In this document: in pieces, positions 34,927 through 44,679 of the stretch
Layout of the letters: each line of letters starts with the position of its first letter
Numbering within the stretch: the stretch's first letter is position 1
DNA from: Corynebacterium sp. P4-C1
GTDB lineage: Bacteria; Actinomycetota; Actinomycetes; Mycobacteriales; Mycobacteriaceae
Direction: 5' to 3'
NCBI RefSeq assembly: GCF_030503595.1
Contig: NZ_CP129966.1
Coordinates: 1,736,001-1,800,000, forward strand
Length of the DNA: 64,000 nucleotides
Program-made: the position numbers and the translations under genes
The notes under the pieces: generated by a model
Seen by the model: the letters and a program-made list of their open reading frames with translations, nothing else
Told to the model about the DNA's origin: nothing
The model's database searches: none

Positions 34927-37131
34927 ATGACTACGCCGCAATTCGAGGACCGCACCGAGCGCGTTGAGGCCGCAGGGCTGCAGGTCGCCCGACCGCTCTA
35001 CGATTTTGTGACGGAGAAGCTTCTGCCGGAGATCGACATCGACGCCGAGAAGTTCTGGGCTGACACCGCTTCCTATTTCGCGGACCTGACTCCGAAGAAT
35101 AAGGCGCTGCTCGCCCGCCGCGACGAGCTGCAGGAGCAGATGGACCAGTACTACCGCGAGAACCCGGGCCAGCCCGATCCGGCCGCGCACGAGGAGTATC
35201 TGCGTTCCATCGGCTATCTGGTGGACCAGCCGCTCGATGGCGCGATTCGCACGGAGAACGTCGACGCGGAATTCGCCGACGTCGCGGGGCCGCAGCTGGT
35301 CGTTCCCATCACCAACGCCCGTTTTGCCATCAACGCAGCTAACGCGCGTTACGGTTCGCTTTACGACGCGCTGTACGGCACCGATGTCATCCCCACTGAC
35401 GGTGGGGCCGAGCCGGGCAAGGGCTACAACCCGGTCCGCGGCGACCGCGTTATCGAGTGGGCTCGCACCTTCCTCGATGAGGCTGTCCCGCTCGAGGGCG
35501 CATCCCACGCCGATGTCGACTCTTACGAGGTCACTGAAGACGGCGCCCTGAAGATCACCGCCGGGGGCAATGAGGTCGCGCTGAAGAACCCGGAGGCTTA
35601 CCTCGGTTACCAGGGCGACAAGAACGATCCGTCCGGCATCGTGCTGCGCAACAACAACCTGCACCTGATCATCCAGATCGACCGCGAGCACCCGGTGGGC
35701 AAGACCGACCGCGCCGGCGTCGCCGACGTCCTGCTGGAGTCCGCGGTCTCCGCGATCATGGACTTCGAGGACTCCGCAGCGGCTGTCGACGGCACTGATA
35801 AGGCCGCCGCGTACGAGACCTGGTTCGGTCTGAACAAGGGCGATATTTCCGAGACGGTGACAAAGGGCGACAAGAGCTTTGAGCGCACCCAGGTCGATGA
35901 CCTCGTCTACACCACCAAGGACGGTGCCGAGGAGACGCTGCACGGCCGCGCGATGATGCTGTGCCGCAACGTCGGCCACCTGATGACTAACCCGGCGATC
36001 CTCGTCGACGGCGAAGAGGTGCCGGAAGGCCTGCTTGACGGCTTGATCACGGTAGCCGCCGCGATCCCGGGCCTGCGCGAGGACAACCCGCACCGCAACT
36101 CCCGCACCGGGTCGATGTACATCGTGAAGCCGAAGCAGCACGGTCCGGAGGAGGTCGCCTTCACCAACGAGATCTTCGACCGTGTGGAGGAAATCCTGGG
36201 CCTGCCGAAGAACACCGTCAAGGTGGGCGTCATGGACGAGGAGCGCCGCACCTCCGTGAACCTGGATGCCTGCATCATGGAAGCCGCCGAGCGCCTCGTG
36301 TTCATCAACACCGGCTTCCTGGACCGTACCGGCGACGAGATCCACACCTCCATGCACGCCGGCCCGATGGTGCGCAAGGCGGATATGCAGACCGCGCCGT
36401 GGAAGCAGGCCTACGAGAACCACAATGTCGACGCAGGTCTCGCGCACGATCTTCCGGGCCGCGCCCAGATCGGTAAGGGCATGTGGGCAGAGACCGAGCA
36501 CATGGCCAAGATGCTGGAGAAGAAGATCGGCCAGCCGCGCGAGGGCGCCAACACCGCGTGGGTCCCCTCCCCGACCGGTGCGACGCTGCACGTCACCCAC
36601 TACCACCAGGTCGACGTCCACGAGGTGCAGGACGAGCTGCGCGCGGCGGGCCGCCGCGATTCCTTGAAGGACCTGCTCACCGTTCCGGTCAACACCGCGG
36701 GCGACAACTGGTCCGACGAGGAGAAGGCCGAGGAGCTGGACAACAACTGCCAGTCCATCTTGGGCTACGTGGTCCGTTGGGTCGAGCAGGGCGTGGGCTG
36801 CTCCAAGGTGCCGGACATCCACGATGTGGACCTGATGGAGGACCGCGCTACTCTGCGCATTTCTTCCCAGATCCTGGCCAACTGGATCCTTCACGGCGTG
36901 GTCACCGAGCAACAGGTCCTCGACTCCCTCGAGCGCATGGCGGTCAAGGTCGACGAGCAGAACGCCGGCGACCCGAACTACCTGCCGATGGCCAAGGACT
37001 ACGACAAGTCCATCGGCTTTCAGGCGGCGAAGGACCTCATCTTCAAGGGCACCGAGTCCCCGGCCGGATACACCGAGCCGATCCTGCACGCCAAGCGCCG
37101 CGAGTTCAAGGCGGCTCACGGTCTCGCTTAG
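34927..37131 (+). CDS. glcB: Malate synthase G
   Basis: Condenses glyoxylate with acetyl-CoA to malate, completing the glyoxylate shunt with AceA. 734 aa, the G-isoform length (C. glutamicum calls it aceB). Family landmarks: [12 protein letters not shown] (about 277-288), [47 protein letters not shown] with the catalytic Arg/Glu region, and the C-terminal helical plug. The start ATG follows AAAGGA by 8 nt. Ends at a hairpin terminator at 37173-37210. Confidence 0.97.
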   Translation: MTTPQFEDRTERVEAAGLQVARPLYDFVTEKLLPEIDIDAEKFWADTASYFADLTPKNKALLARRDELQEQMDQYYRENPGQPDPAAHEEYLRSIGYLVDQPLDGAIRTENVDAEFADVAGPQLVVPITNARFAINAANARYGSLYDALYGTDVIPTDGGAEPGKGYNPVRGDRVIEWARTFLDEAVPLEGASHADVDSYEVTEDGALKITAGGNEVALKNPEAYLGYQGDKNDPSGIVLRNNNLHLIIQIDREHPVGKTDRAGVADVLLESAVSAIMDFEDSAAAVDGTDKAAAYETWFGLNKGDISETVTKGDKSFERTQVDDLVYTTKDGAEETLHGRAMMLCRNVGHLMTNPAILVDGEEVPEGLLDGLITVAAAIPGLREDNPHRNSRTGSMYIVKPKQHGPEEVAFTNEIFDRVEEILGLPKNTVKVGVMDEERRTSVNLDACIMEAAERLVFINTGFLDRTGDEIHTSMHAGPMVRKADMQTAPWKQAYENHNVDAGLAHDLPGRAQIGKGMWAETEHMAKMLEKKIGQPREGANTAWVPSPTGATLHVTHYHQVDVHEVQDELRAAGRRDSLKDLLTVPVNTAGDNWSDEEKAEELDNNCQSILGYVVRWVEQGVGCSKVPDIHDVDLMEDRATLRISSQILANWILHGVVTEQQVLDSLERMAVKVDEQNAGDPNYLPMAKDYDKSIGFQAAKDLIFKGTESPAGYTEPILHAKRREFKAAHGLA

Positions 37132-37172
37132 GAGTCTGACCAGGTAGAAAGCCGACAGTAAGCAGAGAAGGC

Positions 37173-37210
37173 AAGCGCACCGCACCCGGGTTTCCGGGCG
37201 TGGTGCGCTT
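37173..37210 (+). terminator. Hairpin terminator after malate synthase
   Basis: Stem AAGCGCACC / GGTGCGCTT with an inner CCCGG / CCGGG helix and a 3-nt internal loop, followed by CCTTATGG. The T-run is short, so termination strength is uncertain. Confidence 0.6.
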
Positions 37211-37273
37211 CCTTATGGGGTCAGGCGGGCGTATTCTCGCAAGGTATCCAAGCGAAGGAGCACGGGGAACATA

Positions 37274-38767
37274 GTGGTGTACAGCATCGGTTTTGACCGC
37301 GAGAAATATATTGAAATGCAGTCGGCGCACATTTCGGAGCGCCGCAAAGAAATCGGCGGAAAGCTCTACCTCGAGATGGGTGGCAAGCTTTTCGACGACC
37401 ACCACGCCTCCCGCGTTCTGCCGGGCTTCACGCCCGACAATAAGATCGCGATGCTGGAGCGCATCAAGGAAGAGGTGGAGATCATTGTCTGCGTCGGCGC
37501 CGGGGACCTCGTGCGCCAGAAGGTGCGCGCGGATCTGGGCATCACGTACGAAGACGAGGTTTTGCGGCTTATCGACGTCTTCCGTGAGCGCGGATTCCTC
37601 GTCGACAACGTGGTGATCACCCAGTACGAAAAGGGCTCCGAGCAGGCTGATGCGTTCCGGGACAAACTGGAGAGCCTCGGTGTCACCGTGAGCCTGCACC
37701 ACGTCATCCCGGGTTATCCGAACGACATCTCCACGATCGTTTCCGAGCAGGGCTTCGGCCGCAACGACTATGTTGAGACCTCCCGCGATGTCGTGGTGAT
37801 GACCGCGCCCGGCCCGGGTTCCGGCAAGCTCGCCACGTGCCTGAGCCAGGTCTACTTGGACAATCAGCGTGGAATCCAGGCGGGGTACGCCAAATTCGAG
37901 ACCTTCCCCATCTGGAACCTGCCTTTGTCGCACCCGGTGAACTTGGCGTACGAGGCCGCGACAGTGGACCTCGACGACATCAATGTCATCGATCAATACC
38001 ACTTGGCCGCCTACGGTGAGCAAGTTTCCTCCTACAACCGGGACATCGACGTCTTCCCGCTGCTCAAGGCGCTGCTGCGTGAGGCCACGGGCACCGAGCC
38101 CTACCAGTCCCCCACGGACATGGGCGTGAACATGGCCGGCTACTGCATTTCTGACGATGAGGCGTGCCGGTACGCGGCGAATCAAGAGATCATCCGCCGT
38201 TTCCTGGCCGCGCAGGTGGACGCGCGCCGGGGTGATGCAGCCCCCGATGATCCGGACCGCGCCGCGAACGTCATGCGGAAGGCCGGGCTGAAGGTCGGGG
38301 ACCGTCCGGTGGTCGGTCCCGCTCTGGCCGTCGCGGAACGCACCGGCAACCCGGGTGCAGCGCTTGAACTGCCGGACGGCGAGATTGTCACAGGCAAGAC
38401 CTCCGACCTGCTGGGGCCGTCGGCGGCTGTGCTGCTCAACGCGCTGAAGAAGCTCGCCGGCATCGACGACGAAGTGCACTTGCTCTCGCCCGATTCCATC
38501 GAACCGATCCAGACGCTGAAGACGCGCTACCTGGGGTCCCGGAACCCGCGCCTGCACACCGACGAGGTGCTCATCGCTCTGTCGGCATCCGCATCGGCGG
38601 ACAACAACGCGCGGCTCGCTCTCGAGCAGCTGCAGTCCCTGCGCGGATGCGATGCCCACATCACCACCATCCTCGGTTCGGTCGATGAGGGCATCTTCCG
38701 CTCGCTCGGCGTGCTGGCCACGACGGAGCCCGAGTACTGGCGAAAGGCGCTCTACCACCGGCGGTAG
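37274..38767 (+). CDS. DUF1846 family protein (UPF0371)
   Basis: 497 aa, soluble. Matches the DUF1846/UPF0371 family: start [20 protein letters not shown] (core [11 protein letters not shown]), [22 protein letters not shown], then [18 protein letters not shown] with a P-loop-like GPGSGK (about residues 178-183), and [12 protein letters not shown]. The family is widespread in Firmicutes and Actinobacteria and its activity is not known to me. Start GTG 37274. A repeat copy (37567) encodes Leu-Ile-Asp. Confidence 0.88.
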   Translation: MVYSIGFDREKYIEMQSAHISERRKEIGGKLYLEMGGKLFDDHHASRVLPGFTPDNKIAMLERIKEEVEIIVCVGAGDLVRQKVRADLGITYEDEVLRLIDVFRERGFLVDNVVITQYEKGSEQADAFRDKLESLGVTVSLHHVIPGYPNDISTIVSEQGFGRNDYVETSRDVVVMTAPGPGSGKLATCLSQVYLDNQRGIQAGYAKFETFPIWNLPLSHPVNLAYEAATVDLDDINVIDQYHLAAYGEQVSSYNRDIDVFPLLKALLREATGTEPYQSPTDMGVNMAGYCISDDEACRYAANQEIIRRFLAAQVDARRGDAAPDDPDRAANVMRKAGLKVGDRPVVGPALAVAERTGNPGAALELPDGEIVTGKTSDLLGPSAAVLLNALKKLAGIDDEVHLLSPDSIEPIQTLKTRYLGSRNPRLHTDEVLIALSASASADNNARLALEQLQSLRGCDAHITTILGSVDEGIFRSLGVLATTEPEYWRKALYHRR

Positions 38768-38770
38768 ACT
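38765..38770 (+). promoter_or_regulatory. Candidate -10 (TAGACT) of trhO
   Basis: TAGACT overlaps the stop codon of the DUF1846 gene and ends 8 nt before ATG 38779; there is no ribosome site, so a leaderless transcript is likely. Confidence 0.45.
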
Positions 38771-38778
38771 GGGTATCC

Positions 38779-39654
38779 ATGCCCAGCAAAATTCTGCTCT
38801 ACTACCAGTTCCGCCCGATCCCGGACCCTGAAGCGGTCCGTCTGTGGCAGCGAGACCTGTGTGAGGGGCTCGGGCTCAACGGCCGCATCATCATCTCCCC
38901 CGACGGGATCAACGGCACCGTCGGCGGCGACATGGATGCCTGCAAGGCGTACGTGCGCAAGACCAAGGAGTATTTCCGCGGGATCGAGTTCAAGTGGTCC
39001 GAAGGCGGAGCCGACGATTTTCCGAAGCTCAGCGTGAAGGTGCGCGACGAGATCGTCTCTTTCGGCACGCCGGAGGAATTGCGTGTCGACGACCGCGGTG
39101 TCGTCGGCGGCGGCACCCACCTCTCGCCGGAGCAGGTCAACGAGCTGGCGGCCAGCCGCGACGACGTGGTTTTCTTCGACGGGCGCAACGCTTACGAGGC
39201 TGAGATCGGAAAGTTCAAGAACGCCGTCGTGCCGGACGTGAACACCACCCACGACTTCATTTCGGAGCTCGAATCCGGCAAGTACGACTGGATGAAGGAC
39301 AAACCGGTCATCTCCTACTGCACCGGTGGCATCCGTTGCGAGATCCTGTCGTCGTTGATGATCAACCGCGGGTTCGAAGAGGTCTACCAGATTGATGGCG
39401 GCATCGTCCGCTACGGTGAGAAATTCGGTAATCAGGGCCTGTGGGAAGGTTCACTCTACGTCTTCGACAAACGCATGCACACCGAATTCGGCCCCGAGAG
39501 CGACGAGGACTTCGTCCAAGTCGGCCACTGCGTGCACTGCGGTGAAGCATCGAACCAGCACTACAACTGCGCCAATGAGCCTCACTGCCGGCAGCAGTAC
39601 GTCAGCTGCGAGGCGTGCCGGGAGAAAACGCCTTATTGCCCCGCCTGCAGCTAG
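38779..39654 (+). CDS. trhO: tRNA uridine(34) hydroxylase, rhodanese-domain (TrhO/YceA)
   Basis: Oxygen-dependent formation of 5-hydroxyuridine at tRNA position 34. 291 aa. N-terminal ferredoxin-like domain ([25 protein letters not shown]), rhodanese domain with active-site loop YCTGGIRCE (Cys near residue 180), and a C-terminal Cys-rich extension with several CxxC pairs (HCVHCG, CEACRE, CPAC) that probably binds zinc. The stop codon shares CTAG with the stop of the convergent membrane-protein gene. Confidence 0.92.
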   Translation: MPSKILLYYQFRPIPDPEAVRLWQRDLCEGLGLNGRIIISPDGINGTVGGDMDACKAYVRKTKEYFRGIEFKWSEGGADDFPKLSVKVRDEIVSFGTPEELRVDDRGVVGGGTHLSPEQVNELAASRDDVVFFDGRNAYEAEIGKFKNAVVPDVNTTHDFISELESGKYDWMKDKPVISYCTGGIRCEILSSLMINRGFEEVYQIDGGIVRYGEKFGNQGLWEGSLYVFDKRMHTEFGPESDEDFVQVGHCVHCGEASNQHYNCANEPHCRQQYVSCEACREKTPYCPACS

Positions 39655-40160
39655 ACGCTGCCGCGGGCGAGCATTCCCACGGTGACGATCAGCCAGGCCA
39701 TGGTGAACGGCACCAGCGGCAACCAGAACACGCCCATCCAGGGCACCCAGCGCTCATAGCGGTTCAGCTTGCGCACCATGATCACCGCACAGCCGAGCAG
39801 GGCCACCACCGGCGGGATGGAGGAGACCACCGCCCACGTGGTGCGCCAGCCGTTGCTGCATAGCCACGCCGCCTTGCCCGCATCGCACAGCGGACCCCCT
39901 GCCATTCGGGCAATGAGCGCCAGCACTCCTCCGACCAGCAGCGTGACCGCAACGGACGCTGCCCCGTAGATGATGGCCTGGCGCGTGGAGGCGCGGTTCC
40001 GCTCGTTGAGCTCCACCGGATCGGGCTGGTCCGCGAGCTCGTCGAAATCGCGCGGCTCCGGCGGCACCTTGTTGTAGTAGTCGGTGCCGCCGTGCAGGTC
40101 GTTCTCCGGGTGCTCGGGAGTGTCGCGGCGTAAACCCGCTCGTGGATCGTGGGTGGACAT
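39651..40160 (-). CDS. Actinobacterial membrane protein of unknown function
   Basis: 169 aa. A charged, Pro/Asp-rich N-terminal tail of about 60 residues precedes three or four membrane helices (about 62-85, 101-127, 136-162). One loop has two cysteines (LCDAG and LCSNGW) that could form a disulfide outside the membrane. I recognise no named domain. Confidence 0.72.
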   Translation of the reverse strand: MSTHDPRAGLRRDTPEHPENDLHGGTDYYNKVPPEPRDFDELADQPDPVELNERNRASTRQAIIYGAASVAVTLLVGGVLALIARMAGGPLCDAGKAAWLCSNGWRTTWAVVSSIPPVVALLGCAVIMVRKLNRYERWVPWMGVFWLPLVPFTMAWLIVTVGMLARGSV

Positions 40161-40238
40161 GACTGCCAGTCTATCCCCGCCGCGGAACGCTCCCCCGCGG
40201 GTGCGGGCACCGATACGGCTGTAGGTGCGGGCAAAAGG

Positions 40239-41201
40239 CTACGGGAAAATGACCACCGGCACAGGCGCGTGGGCGAGGAAGTCCTCGGTGCGGGCGTTGG
40301 TGAGCACGCGGGCGCGCTCTGTCGGCTGCGAGTCGAGGAAGAGGATGTCGCCCTTCTTCCACTTTTGGGAGTCCACCACGCGCTTCCAGCCGTCGCCGGA
40401 ACTGACGCAGGTCTCCACCTCGAAATTCTTCGGCTCCGGAATACCTAGTGTTGCGGCGGTGTCGCTGACGCAGTCGCGGGCGCGGTCGAGCAGGGCGAGG
40501 GAGGATTCGTTCCATTCGTCGATAAGCGGCGCGTCCGCCTCGAATTCCGCCTCGTAGCTGTAGGTCTCCCTCGGGGAGAAGGCCATGATGCGCAGGTCGA
40601 CGTCGAGAAGCATGGCCACCGTCGCCGCCACCTTCATGCCGCGTATGGACGCTTCTTTGCGGTCCTCGAGGAAGACGTAGTTGACGCGGGTGATGCCCTT
40701 CTTCGACAGCTTGACCGCGCGCGGCGCCAAGCCGACGGAAACCGGCGAATAATGCATCATCGCATCGGCTGTCGAGGTGGCCAAAAAACGGCCTTTCTTT
40801 GCTTTCGACTTCGAGCCGAGCAAGATGAGGTCCGCCTGAAATTCCCGGGCCTCGGCGGAAATGAGCTCGTGGCGCGGTGAGCCGTCGCGGAATACCGCCC
40901 AATCCTTGTCCCAGGCTTCGCGCGGAACCTGGTCCTTGAGCGTGGAGCGGATCGCGGAGCGGCGCTTATTTTCGGTCTGCTTGAACCACTTCTTGAATTT
41001 CTTGCTTTTCTTGCCGCGCAATGAGGTCCACGGGCGCGGCGCGGTGCTGACCACGCGGATCGAGCACGGTGCGGTGCGCGCGAGCCACGAGGCGAAGTCG
41101 AGTGCTTCCTCGCCCGACTGGTCCCACCCCACGAGGATGCGTAAAGGACGCTCCTCGCCGACATGCGGGAGGAGCTCCGGAGTAAGGGGGTAATTATTCA
41201 T
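40239..41201 (-). CDS. Universal stress protein (UspA family), tandem-domain
   Basis: 320 aa, two Usp-like alpha/beta halves: ILVGWDQSGEEALDFASWLA (core VGWDQSGEEALD) near residue 22, and a second half starting near ITRVNYVFLEDRKEASIRG. The usual ATP-binding G-x2-G-x9-G(S/T) end motif is only partly kept (LLGSKSKAKKGRFLATSTAD). It lies 120 bp downstream of the MarR-type gene. In C. glutamicum malR forms an operon with a universal stress protein gene, which this matches. Confidence 0.8.
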   Translation of the reverse strand: MNNYPLTPELLPHVGEERPLRILVGWDQSGEEALDFASWLARTAPCSIRVVSTAPRPWTSLRGKKSKKFKKWFKQTENKRRSAIRSTLKDQVPREAWDKDWAVFRDGSPRHELISAEAREFQADLILLGSKSKAKKGRFLATSTADAMMHYSPVSVGLAPRAVKLSKKGITRVNYVFLEDRKEASIRGMKVAATVAMLLDVDLRIMAFSPRETYSYEAEFEADAPLIDEWNESSLALLDRARDCVSDTAATLGIPEPKNFEVETCVSSGDGWKRVVDSQKWKKGDILFLDSQPTERARVLTNARTEDFLAHAPVPVVIFP

Positions 41202-41320
41202 GTGGCGCGCGTGTTACGAGAAGACCAACAAAACTTTAATTTTTCGTTGGCAATTTTATAACGGAAAACGCGGTGCGGACAATTCACCCTTAAACCACCG
41301 AGGGTCCGTGCGGGATGGAG
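41202..41320 (-). promoter_or_regulatory. AT-rich spacer between malR-like and usp genes
   Basis: 119 bp, far richer in A/T than its surroundings (aaaactttaatttttc and ttttataac). CCAAC...GTTGG arms flank the core. It may be a promoter or regulator site for the usp gene. No clear T-run terminator on the minus strand. Confidence 0.35.
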
Positions 41321-41779
41321 CTATTCGATATTGCCGGTGTTGTAGGACGTCGCTAGTGCGGCCAGCGCCGGGGTGGCCTCCTTGAGCTGCTGAAGGGAGT
41401 CCGCGTCGAGGGTGGCTACCATCTCGGCGACATAGCGCGTGCGCTCATCGGCGACGCGGTTGTGCTCTTCGATGCCCTTGTCGGTGATCTCCACCTTCAC
41501 CCCGCGGCGGTCCGTTTCGTCGCGGACACGGCGCACAAGGTCACGCTGCTCGAGCTGGTGCAGAGTGTTCGAGGCGGTGGGCATGCGGATACCCTCCTCC
41601 TGAGCGAGTTGGCTAATACGCATCGGGCCCTTCTCAATGAGGCGCTCCATGATGGAAAGCTGCGGGCCCGTAATATCCGATTGCTCGGAGATGCGGAAAT
41701 AAGCGACATAAAGCTTTGTTAAAAATGGACGGATCTCGCGCGCGACTTCGTACGCATCCTCAGTTGGATCTTGTGACAT
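41321..41779 (-). CDS. malR: MarR-family regulator (MalR-type)
   Basis: 152 aa winged-helix protein: ITGPQLSIMERLIEKGPMRISQLAQEEGIRMPTASNTLHQLEQRDLVRR contains the recognition helix (MPTASNTLHQLE, about 67-78), and DRRGVKVEITDKG is the wing. Its neighbours (universal stress protein below, DUF5318 and a class A PBP gene diverging above) match C. glutamicum malR, a repressor linked to cell-envelope remodelling. The orthology is inferred from synteny. Confidence 0.82.
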   Translation of the reverse strand: MSQDPTEDAYEVAREIRPFLTKLYVAYFRISEQSDITGPQLSIMERLIEKGPMRISQLAQEEGIRMPTASNTLHQLEQRDLVRRVRDETDRRGVKVEITDKGIEEHNRVADERTRYVAEMVATLDADSLQQLKEATPALAALATSYNTGNIE

Positions 41780-41876
41780 GGCACTAAGTGTAGTTGTTAA
41801 CCACAGAAATTAAGAAGCTGGATCGAATTTTCCACCATAGAACTATTGTCCAGCTCCGCGGACATGCGTCAGCGAG

Positions 41877-41882
41877 TACGCT
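41877..41882 (+). promoter_or_regulatory. Candidate -10 (TACGCT), leaderless start
   Basis: TACGCT ends 7 nt before ATG 41890 and supports that start over the upstream ones. Confidence 0.45.
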
Positions 41883-41889
41883 GGTTGCG

Positions 41890-42294
41890 ATGTTTCAACA
41901 GATTCATTCCGTGTCCCACGAGTGGGAACGGCGCGCCGCTCTGCGCGAATTTCGCGCGGGAAAGAAGAGCCGCGAGGAGGTGTGCGACGCCGACTTCCTA
42001 CTCCGCGCCGCCGCGGAGCATCACGGGGTGGACTCCGGGCGCGACTGCCCCATTTGCGGCACACCGATGCGCAACGTCTTCTGGGTCTACGGGGACAACC
42101 TGGGCCGGCGCTCCGGGTCGGCCCGCGGCGGGCAGGAAATCGCGGAGCTTATCGACGAAGTTGGCCCGTTCACCGTCCACACCGTCGAAGTATGCGGCTT
42201 CTGCCGCTGGAACCATCTTTTGCTCACCGCCGAGGCCGTTCCGGTTCAGTCATTCAGCGCCGGAGGAAGTACTCTATCTAGAGGAATCGAGTAG
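41890..42294 (+). CDS. DUF5318 family zinc-ribbon-like protein
   Basis: 134 aa from ATG 41890; upstream in-frame codons would overlap the promoter. Four cysteines in two CxxC pairs (CPICG and CGFC, about 100-140 bp-equivalents apart) suggest a zinc site. The position directly before the class A PBP gene equals mycobacterial Rv0049-ponA1, a conserved pair. Function unknown. Contains a CGTCGATAAGC copy (42147) read as Leu-Ile-Asp. Confidence 0.82.
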   Translation: MFQQIHSVSHEWERRAALREFRAGKKSREEVCDADFLLRAAAEHHGVDSGRDCPICGTPMRNVFWVYGDNLGRRSGSARGGQEIAELIDEVGPFTVHTVEVCGFCRWNHLLLTAEAVPVQSFSAGGSTLSRGIE

Positions 42295-42308
42295 GCAGGA
42301 ATACTTCA

Positions 42309-44678
42309 TTGGCACGAGAAACTGACTCCGGCAGCGGTCCGGGCAAGAAGCCCGCTGCACCGCGCCACGACACAGCGAAGAACACGTCGCAGAACACCTC
42401 CAGCCCCAAAAACCGCAAGGACGACAGTCCGAGCGGCAAAGGCAAGACATTGGCGAAGGGCGACAAGGGCGATAAGGACGCGAAGGCCACGAAGGGCTCG
42501 AGCGCGACGGCGAAAAAGAAGAAGAGCCGGAAGGGCCAGTGGCTGGCCGCTTTCGTGCTGGCTCTCGTCCTCATCATGGCGGTGCCGCTGGCAATCTTCG
42601 GTGTGAAGTACAGCCAAGCGGACCTGCCTGAGCCGGGCGAGATCGAGACGGCGCAGGTGTCCACCATCTTCGCCAACGACGGCACGACCCAGCTCGCCCG
42701 CATTGTCCCCGCCGAGGGCAACCGCGAGCAGATCCCGCTCGACGAAGTGCCCAAACACGTGCAGGACGCCGTTCTCGCCGCCGAGGACCGCGACTTCTGG
42801 GAGAACTCGGGCTTCTCCTTCACTGGCTTCGGCCGCGCGCTGCTCGGCCAGATCACGGGAGACTCCTCCGCCGGCGGCGGCTCCACGATCACCCAGCAGT
42901 ACGTCAAGAACACGATTGTGGGCAACGAGCGTTCCTACCAGCGCAAGTTCAACGAGCTGGTCTACTCGATCAAGATGACCCGCAATTGGTCGAAGGAAGA
43001 AATCCTCGCCGGTTACCTGAACACCATCTACTTCGGCCGCAACGCGTACGGGATCCAGGCCGCGGCCAACGCCTACTTCAATAAGCCCGCCTCTGAGCTC
43101 ACCATCGAGGAAGGCGCGGTGCTGGCCAGCCTCATTCAGTTGCCTAGCCAGCTGGATCCGTGGAACAACGAGCAGGATTCCATGAACCGCTGGAACTACG
43201 TGCTCGACGGCATGGTGCAGATGGGAGCGATCACGCCGGAGCAGCGCGCCGGGGCCAAATTCCCGGACACGCGCGACCCGCAGACCTACTCCGCCTACAC
43301 CGAGGCGACCGGCCCCAACGGCCTGATCAAGAACCAGGTCATCGCGGAGCTGGCCCAAGTGGGTATCAGTGAGGCCGACGTGACCAACCGCGGCCTGCAG
43401 ATCACCACCACGATCGACCAGTCCACCCAGGACCAGGTGCTCAAAACCTCCGAGGAGCAGATGAGTCTCCTCCAGGAGGATGCCCGCACCGGTGTCGTCG
43501 CCATGGACCCGGCCACCGGTGCCATCAAGGGCTACTACGGCGGTGACGATCCCAGCGGCTGGGACTACGCGAACGCAGGTCTGCAGACTGGGTCCTCGTT
43601 CAAGATCTTCGGTCTCGCGGCGGCACTCCAGCAGGGCATCCCGTTGTCGGCCTACTACGATTCCGGCCCCGTCACCGTGGGCGACAGGACCATCAACAAC
43701 GACTCCGGTGTCAGCGGTGGCGTGACCACCCTGGCGGATGCGCTGAAGAATTCCTACAACACCTCGTTCATCCGCATGCAGTCCGATTTGGACAACGGCG
43801 CACAGGATACGGCCGACATGGCGCATGCTCTGGGTGTGGCCCGCGAGCTGCCGAATATCCCACACACGTTGACGGAGAACGGCGAGATGCCTTACGACGG
43901 CATCATCCTGGGCCAGTACCAGTCCCGCGTGCTGGACATGGCCACCGGCGTGGCCACCCTGATCAACCGCGGTGTCTGGCACCCGCCGCACTTCGTCGAC
44001 CGGGTCACCACGGCCGACGGCGAGGTACTCTACGAATTCGATCCGGAGTACAAGGAACGCCGCGTGAACAGCCAAGTCGCAGACAACGTGGTTGAGGCGA
44101 TGCAGCCGATCGCCGGGTGGTCTAACAAGTCCCTGGCGGGCGGCCGGCCCTCCATCGCCAAGACCGGTACTGCCCAGATGGGCGACACCGGCAACAACAA
44201 GGACGCCTGGATGGTCGGCGGCACCCCGCAGCTTGCTGTCGCTGTGTGGGTGGGCACCGCGGACAACACCTCCCCCATCTTCAACCAGTGGGGCGGCAAC
44301 ATGTACGGCTCCATGTCGCCGGGCGCGATCTGGAAGGGTGTGCTCGACGGTGTGCTCGAAGGCCAGGACTACGAGGAGTTCCCGCAGGCGAAGCCGATCA
44401 ACTGGGGGATCAACCCCTACTCCGGCGGCAAGTACGGCGGCGGCACGTCGCCGAGCTACCAGAGTTACGGCTACGACTACAGCCAGCAACAGCCGGCAGA
44501 GTCGCAGAACTCCCAGGTGCCGGAAGCTTCCGCTCCGGCAGCGGAGGCTCCGGCACCCGCGCCGGCGCCGGCACCCGCACCCGCGCCGGCTCCCGCCCCG
44601 GCACCCGCACCCGAACCGCCGGCCCAGCGCCAGCCCGAGGTGGATATCGGCGGCCTGATCGACGAATTGGTCGAATAA
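42309..44678 (+). CDS. ponA: Class A penicillin-binding protein (bifunctional transglycosylase/transpeptidase)
   Basis: Polymerises and cross-links peptidoglycan outside the membrane. 789 aa from TTG 42309 behind AGGAAT. A Lys/Ser-rich cytoplasmic tail (1-76) precedes one membrane helix (77-99), then the GT51 domain with catalytic E159 (AAEDRDFW) and GGSTITQQYVKN, and the transpeptidase with S429-x-x-K432 (GSSFK), KNSYN and K618-T-G-T. The end is a Pro/Ala low-complexity linker (about 748-774) as in mycobacterial PonA1. Orthologous to C. glutamicum pbp1a or pbp1b by position. Confidence 0.95.
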   Translation: MARETDSGSGPGKKPAAPRHDTAKNTSQNTSSPKNRKDDSPSGKGKTLAKGDKGDKDAKATKGSSATAKKKKSRKGQWLAAFVLALVLIMAVPLAIFGVKYSQADLPEPGEIETAQVSTIFANDGTTQLARIVPAEGNREQIPLDEVPKHVQDAVLAAEDRDFWENSGFSFTGFGRALLGQITGDSSAGGGSTITQQYVKNTIVGNERSYQRKFNELVYSIKMTRNWSKEEILAGYLNTIYFGRNAYGIQAAANAYFNKPASELTIEEGAVLASLIQLPSQLDPWNNEQDSMNRWNYVLDGMVQMGAITPEQRAGAKFPDTRDPQTYSAYTEATGPNGLIKNQVIAELAQVGISEADVTNRGLQITTTIDQSTQDQVLKTSEEQMSLLQEDARTGVVAMDPATGAIKGYYGGDDPSGWDYANAGLQTGSSFKIFGLAAALQQGIPLSAYYDSGPVTVGDRTINNDSGVSGGVTTLADALKNSYNTSFIRMQSDLDNGAQDTADMAHALGVARELPNIPHTLTENGEMPYDGIILGQYQSRVLDMATGVATLINRGVWHPPHFVDRVTTADGEVLYEFDPEYKERRVNSQVADNVVEAMQPIAGWSNKSLAGGRPSIAKTGTAQMGDTGNNKDAWMVGGTPQLAVAVWVGTADNTSPIFNQWGGNMYGSMSPGAIWKGVLDGVLEGQDYEEFPQAKPINWGINPYSGGKYGGGTSPSYQSYGYDYSQQQPAESQNSQVPEASAPAAEAPAPAPAPAPAPAPAPAPAPAPEPPAQRQPEVDIGGLIDELVE

Positions 44679-44679
44679 C

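Noticed and set aside
34813..37185. 790-codon open frame opposite malate synthase
   Set aside because: Antisense shadow of a GC-rich gene; no homology, no ribosome site. The same applies to frames opposite leuS (18405-20660), the PBP (42306-44975) and the DUF1846 gene.
44555..44635. Pro-Ala tandem repeat as CRISPR or VNTR
   Set aside because: It is the low-complexity C-terminal linker of the PBP; no spacers and the frame is kept.
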